Assembly (NCBI GenBank): GCA_031292485.1
Contig: JARLHA010000072.1
Location: 24,857-88,856, forward strand
Origin: Mucilaginibacter sp.
GTDB lineage: Bacteria > Bacteroidota > Bacteroidia > Sphingobacteriales > Sphingobacteriaceae
Reading direction: 5' to 3'
DNA length: 64,000 bases
The notes under the pieces were generated by a model that saw only the letters and a program-made list of their open reading frames with translations, was not told the origin of the DNA and searched no databases. This document shows, one piece after another, positions 62,983-64,000 of the stretch. The translations under genes were made by a program, and so were the position numbers. The first letter of the stretch is position 1; the number at the start of each line of letters is the position of its first letter.

Positions 62983-64000
62983 CGGAGGACCCGAACACCA
63001 GTTTAAGCAACTTAATGGTAACTTCCCTGGCGCGGGTATGCAGCGGCGACCTGTGCGGCTGGGTACTCGTGCCGCACTGACAGGTAATAAACTATGCAGG
63101 TGATAGCATCTACGGCTCAAACAGTATAATTTCTATTAAGCCGGGTAGCCGTGATAAGCATTTACGCACTTTTCAAAGCCCCGTGTTAAAGTGCAGTTGA
63201 AAACCGCAGCCATGCAATACCACGAGTTGCAAACCCGCGGCAGCACGAGAAAAAGAAGATGAAAGCATCAAAAGTGCTGACACGTTTTTGTCAGTGACAA
63301 AATTTTGTCAGCACTTAAATTTCTGATAAACAGGTTTATTGCGCAATGTTGCAGGGTGTAGCACGTGTTGCGCAACGCAATAAAAGCTTTGTTTTTTACA
63401 GAATGAACATGCGGTGCTATTTTGCCTCTTTTTGTGGCAAAAGCCAGGGGTATAACGGCGCGTCGCGTAAGGGGGCGTCGCGGATACCGGCCCATTGCAG
63501 TTTGCAGTTGGTAGTTGGCAGTAGCAGTTAAGGAAAATATAAGGTTGGGGAGAAGCGCCTAAGGCCTGTAGCCGTATGAGCAAAGCACCCGACCGCCGCT
63601 TCTACCAACGGGGGTTACGCCCTTCCTTCGACAAGCTCAGGATGACATTCAGTTGGCAGTTATTAGCAGCAGTTAACAGCCGCAAATAGTGCAAGGCGGA
63701 CTTGCACTATTCGGAATTTACTTTAGAACGGGAAATCATTAGATAGCGCATGAATGTTACCCTGGCATATCGGTTTTGTTGGTGACAACACTATAGGTGT
63801 TCGGAAGATTAAAAAAAAGCCTTGGCCTCGTGCGACTCCTTCCTTGGGGAAGGGAAGGTAGGGGTTTAGCAAACTATTTATACAACTATTTCAAACCTTT
63901 ACCATCATCCAGCATGGCGGCGAAACCCCTCCCCGCCACTTCACAGTCGGCCGCACCCCTCCCGTTGGGAGGGAGTTTTGGCGGTGATTCAAATCTTCCG
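62983..64000. other. last kilobase: no gene, several short inverted repeats
   Basis: No ORF has protein-like composition. Noticeable structures: GTGCTGACA (about 63269-63277) facing TGTCAGCAC (about 63308-63316); TTGCGCAA pairs near 63340 and 63368; a TTCGACAAGCTCAGGATGAC string (about 63627-63646) of the dispersed type common in these genomes; and a terminator-like CCCTCCC-GTT-GGGAGGG hairpin near 63957-63974. It probably lies downstream of the regulator operon; the next gene is outside the window. Confidence 0.5.

Noticed and set aside
63268..63583. Minus- and plus-strand ORFs in the last kilobase
   Set aside because: They overlap each other, have shadow-like composition and cross palindromes.

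Overview
The window reads as chromosomal DNA of a Bacteroidota member, most likely Sphingobacteriaceae and Mucilaginibacter- or Pedobacter-like. This rests on gene content: a SusC-type receptor start, PnuT with a TPP-riboswitch-controlled TonB receptor, LytS/LytTR two-component genes, DUF6515 and PepSY-like secreted proteins, Bacteroidetes-type mobilisation proteins and integrase, and TAnnTTTG -7 promoter boxes. The genus is an inference; no rRNA gene is present.

Layout. (a) 1-890: truncated start of a SusC-like receptor with a structured leader, then a spacer with mutually exclusive inverted repeats. (b) About 0.9-8.07 kb: an integrated mobilisable element (XRE regulator, relaxase, BfmA/BtgA-type protein, oriT-like region, coupled small genes including a pentapeptide-repeat protein, an HTH protein, a nucleotidyltransferase/HTH pair resembling an AbiE-type module, and a tyrosine integrase) abutting the 3' end of tRNA-Ser(CGA). 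(c) 8.2-24.6 kb: core-like genes: a ModE-type regulator with a ModE-box-like palindrome, pta-ackA, a GNAT, a Tat-exported GH116 glucosidase with a SlyD-like protein, a SMUG1-like glycosylase, two convergent PAS/H-box proteins without ATPase domains, and a prolyl oligopeptidase. (d) 24.7-28.5 kb: a thioredoxin-fold exported protein flanked by a duplicated 3' end of the neighbouring araC gene, then an SDR. (e) 28.7-33.7 kb: an accessory defence/toxin-antitoxin island: DUF433/DUF5615, a GIY-YIG-like protein, DUF6934 plus a 52-aa partner, a frameshifted HigA, AbiH, a HEPN-motif protein and HigBA. (f) 33.9-42.4 kb: a molybdenum hydroxylase operon with one Fe-S subunit, one FAD subunit and three consecutive paralogous molybdopterin subunits. 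(g) 42.5-47.9 kb: secreted proteins and a LytS/LytTR pair. (h) 48-56 kb, minus strand: a thiamin locus (TPP riboswitch, TonB receptor, PnuT, acyl-CoA-dehydrogenase-like flavoprotein, PafA-like phosphatase, ThiE, thiamin-pyrophosphokinase-like protein). (i) 56.1-59.2 kb: two tandem paralogous RelE/ParE-type modules and aspS. (j) 59.3-64 kb: small secreted proteins, a zinc-ribbon protein, and an AraC-type regulator split at a U UUU UUA slippery heptamer, followed by a lone receiver and a 40-aa membrane protein; the last kilobase has no convincing gene.

The strongest hunting leads are the split AraC gene at a textbook -1 slippery site (61439-62445), the three-fold duplicated molybdopterin subunit, the ModE-like gene with its own palindrome, the thiamin-salvage locus with a periplasmic phosphatase, the defence island with an AbiH/HEPN pair, and promoter boxes only 3 nt from the start codon in two toxin-antitoxin-like modules. 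Intergenic regions hold several families of dispersed palindromes.
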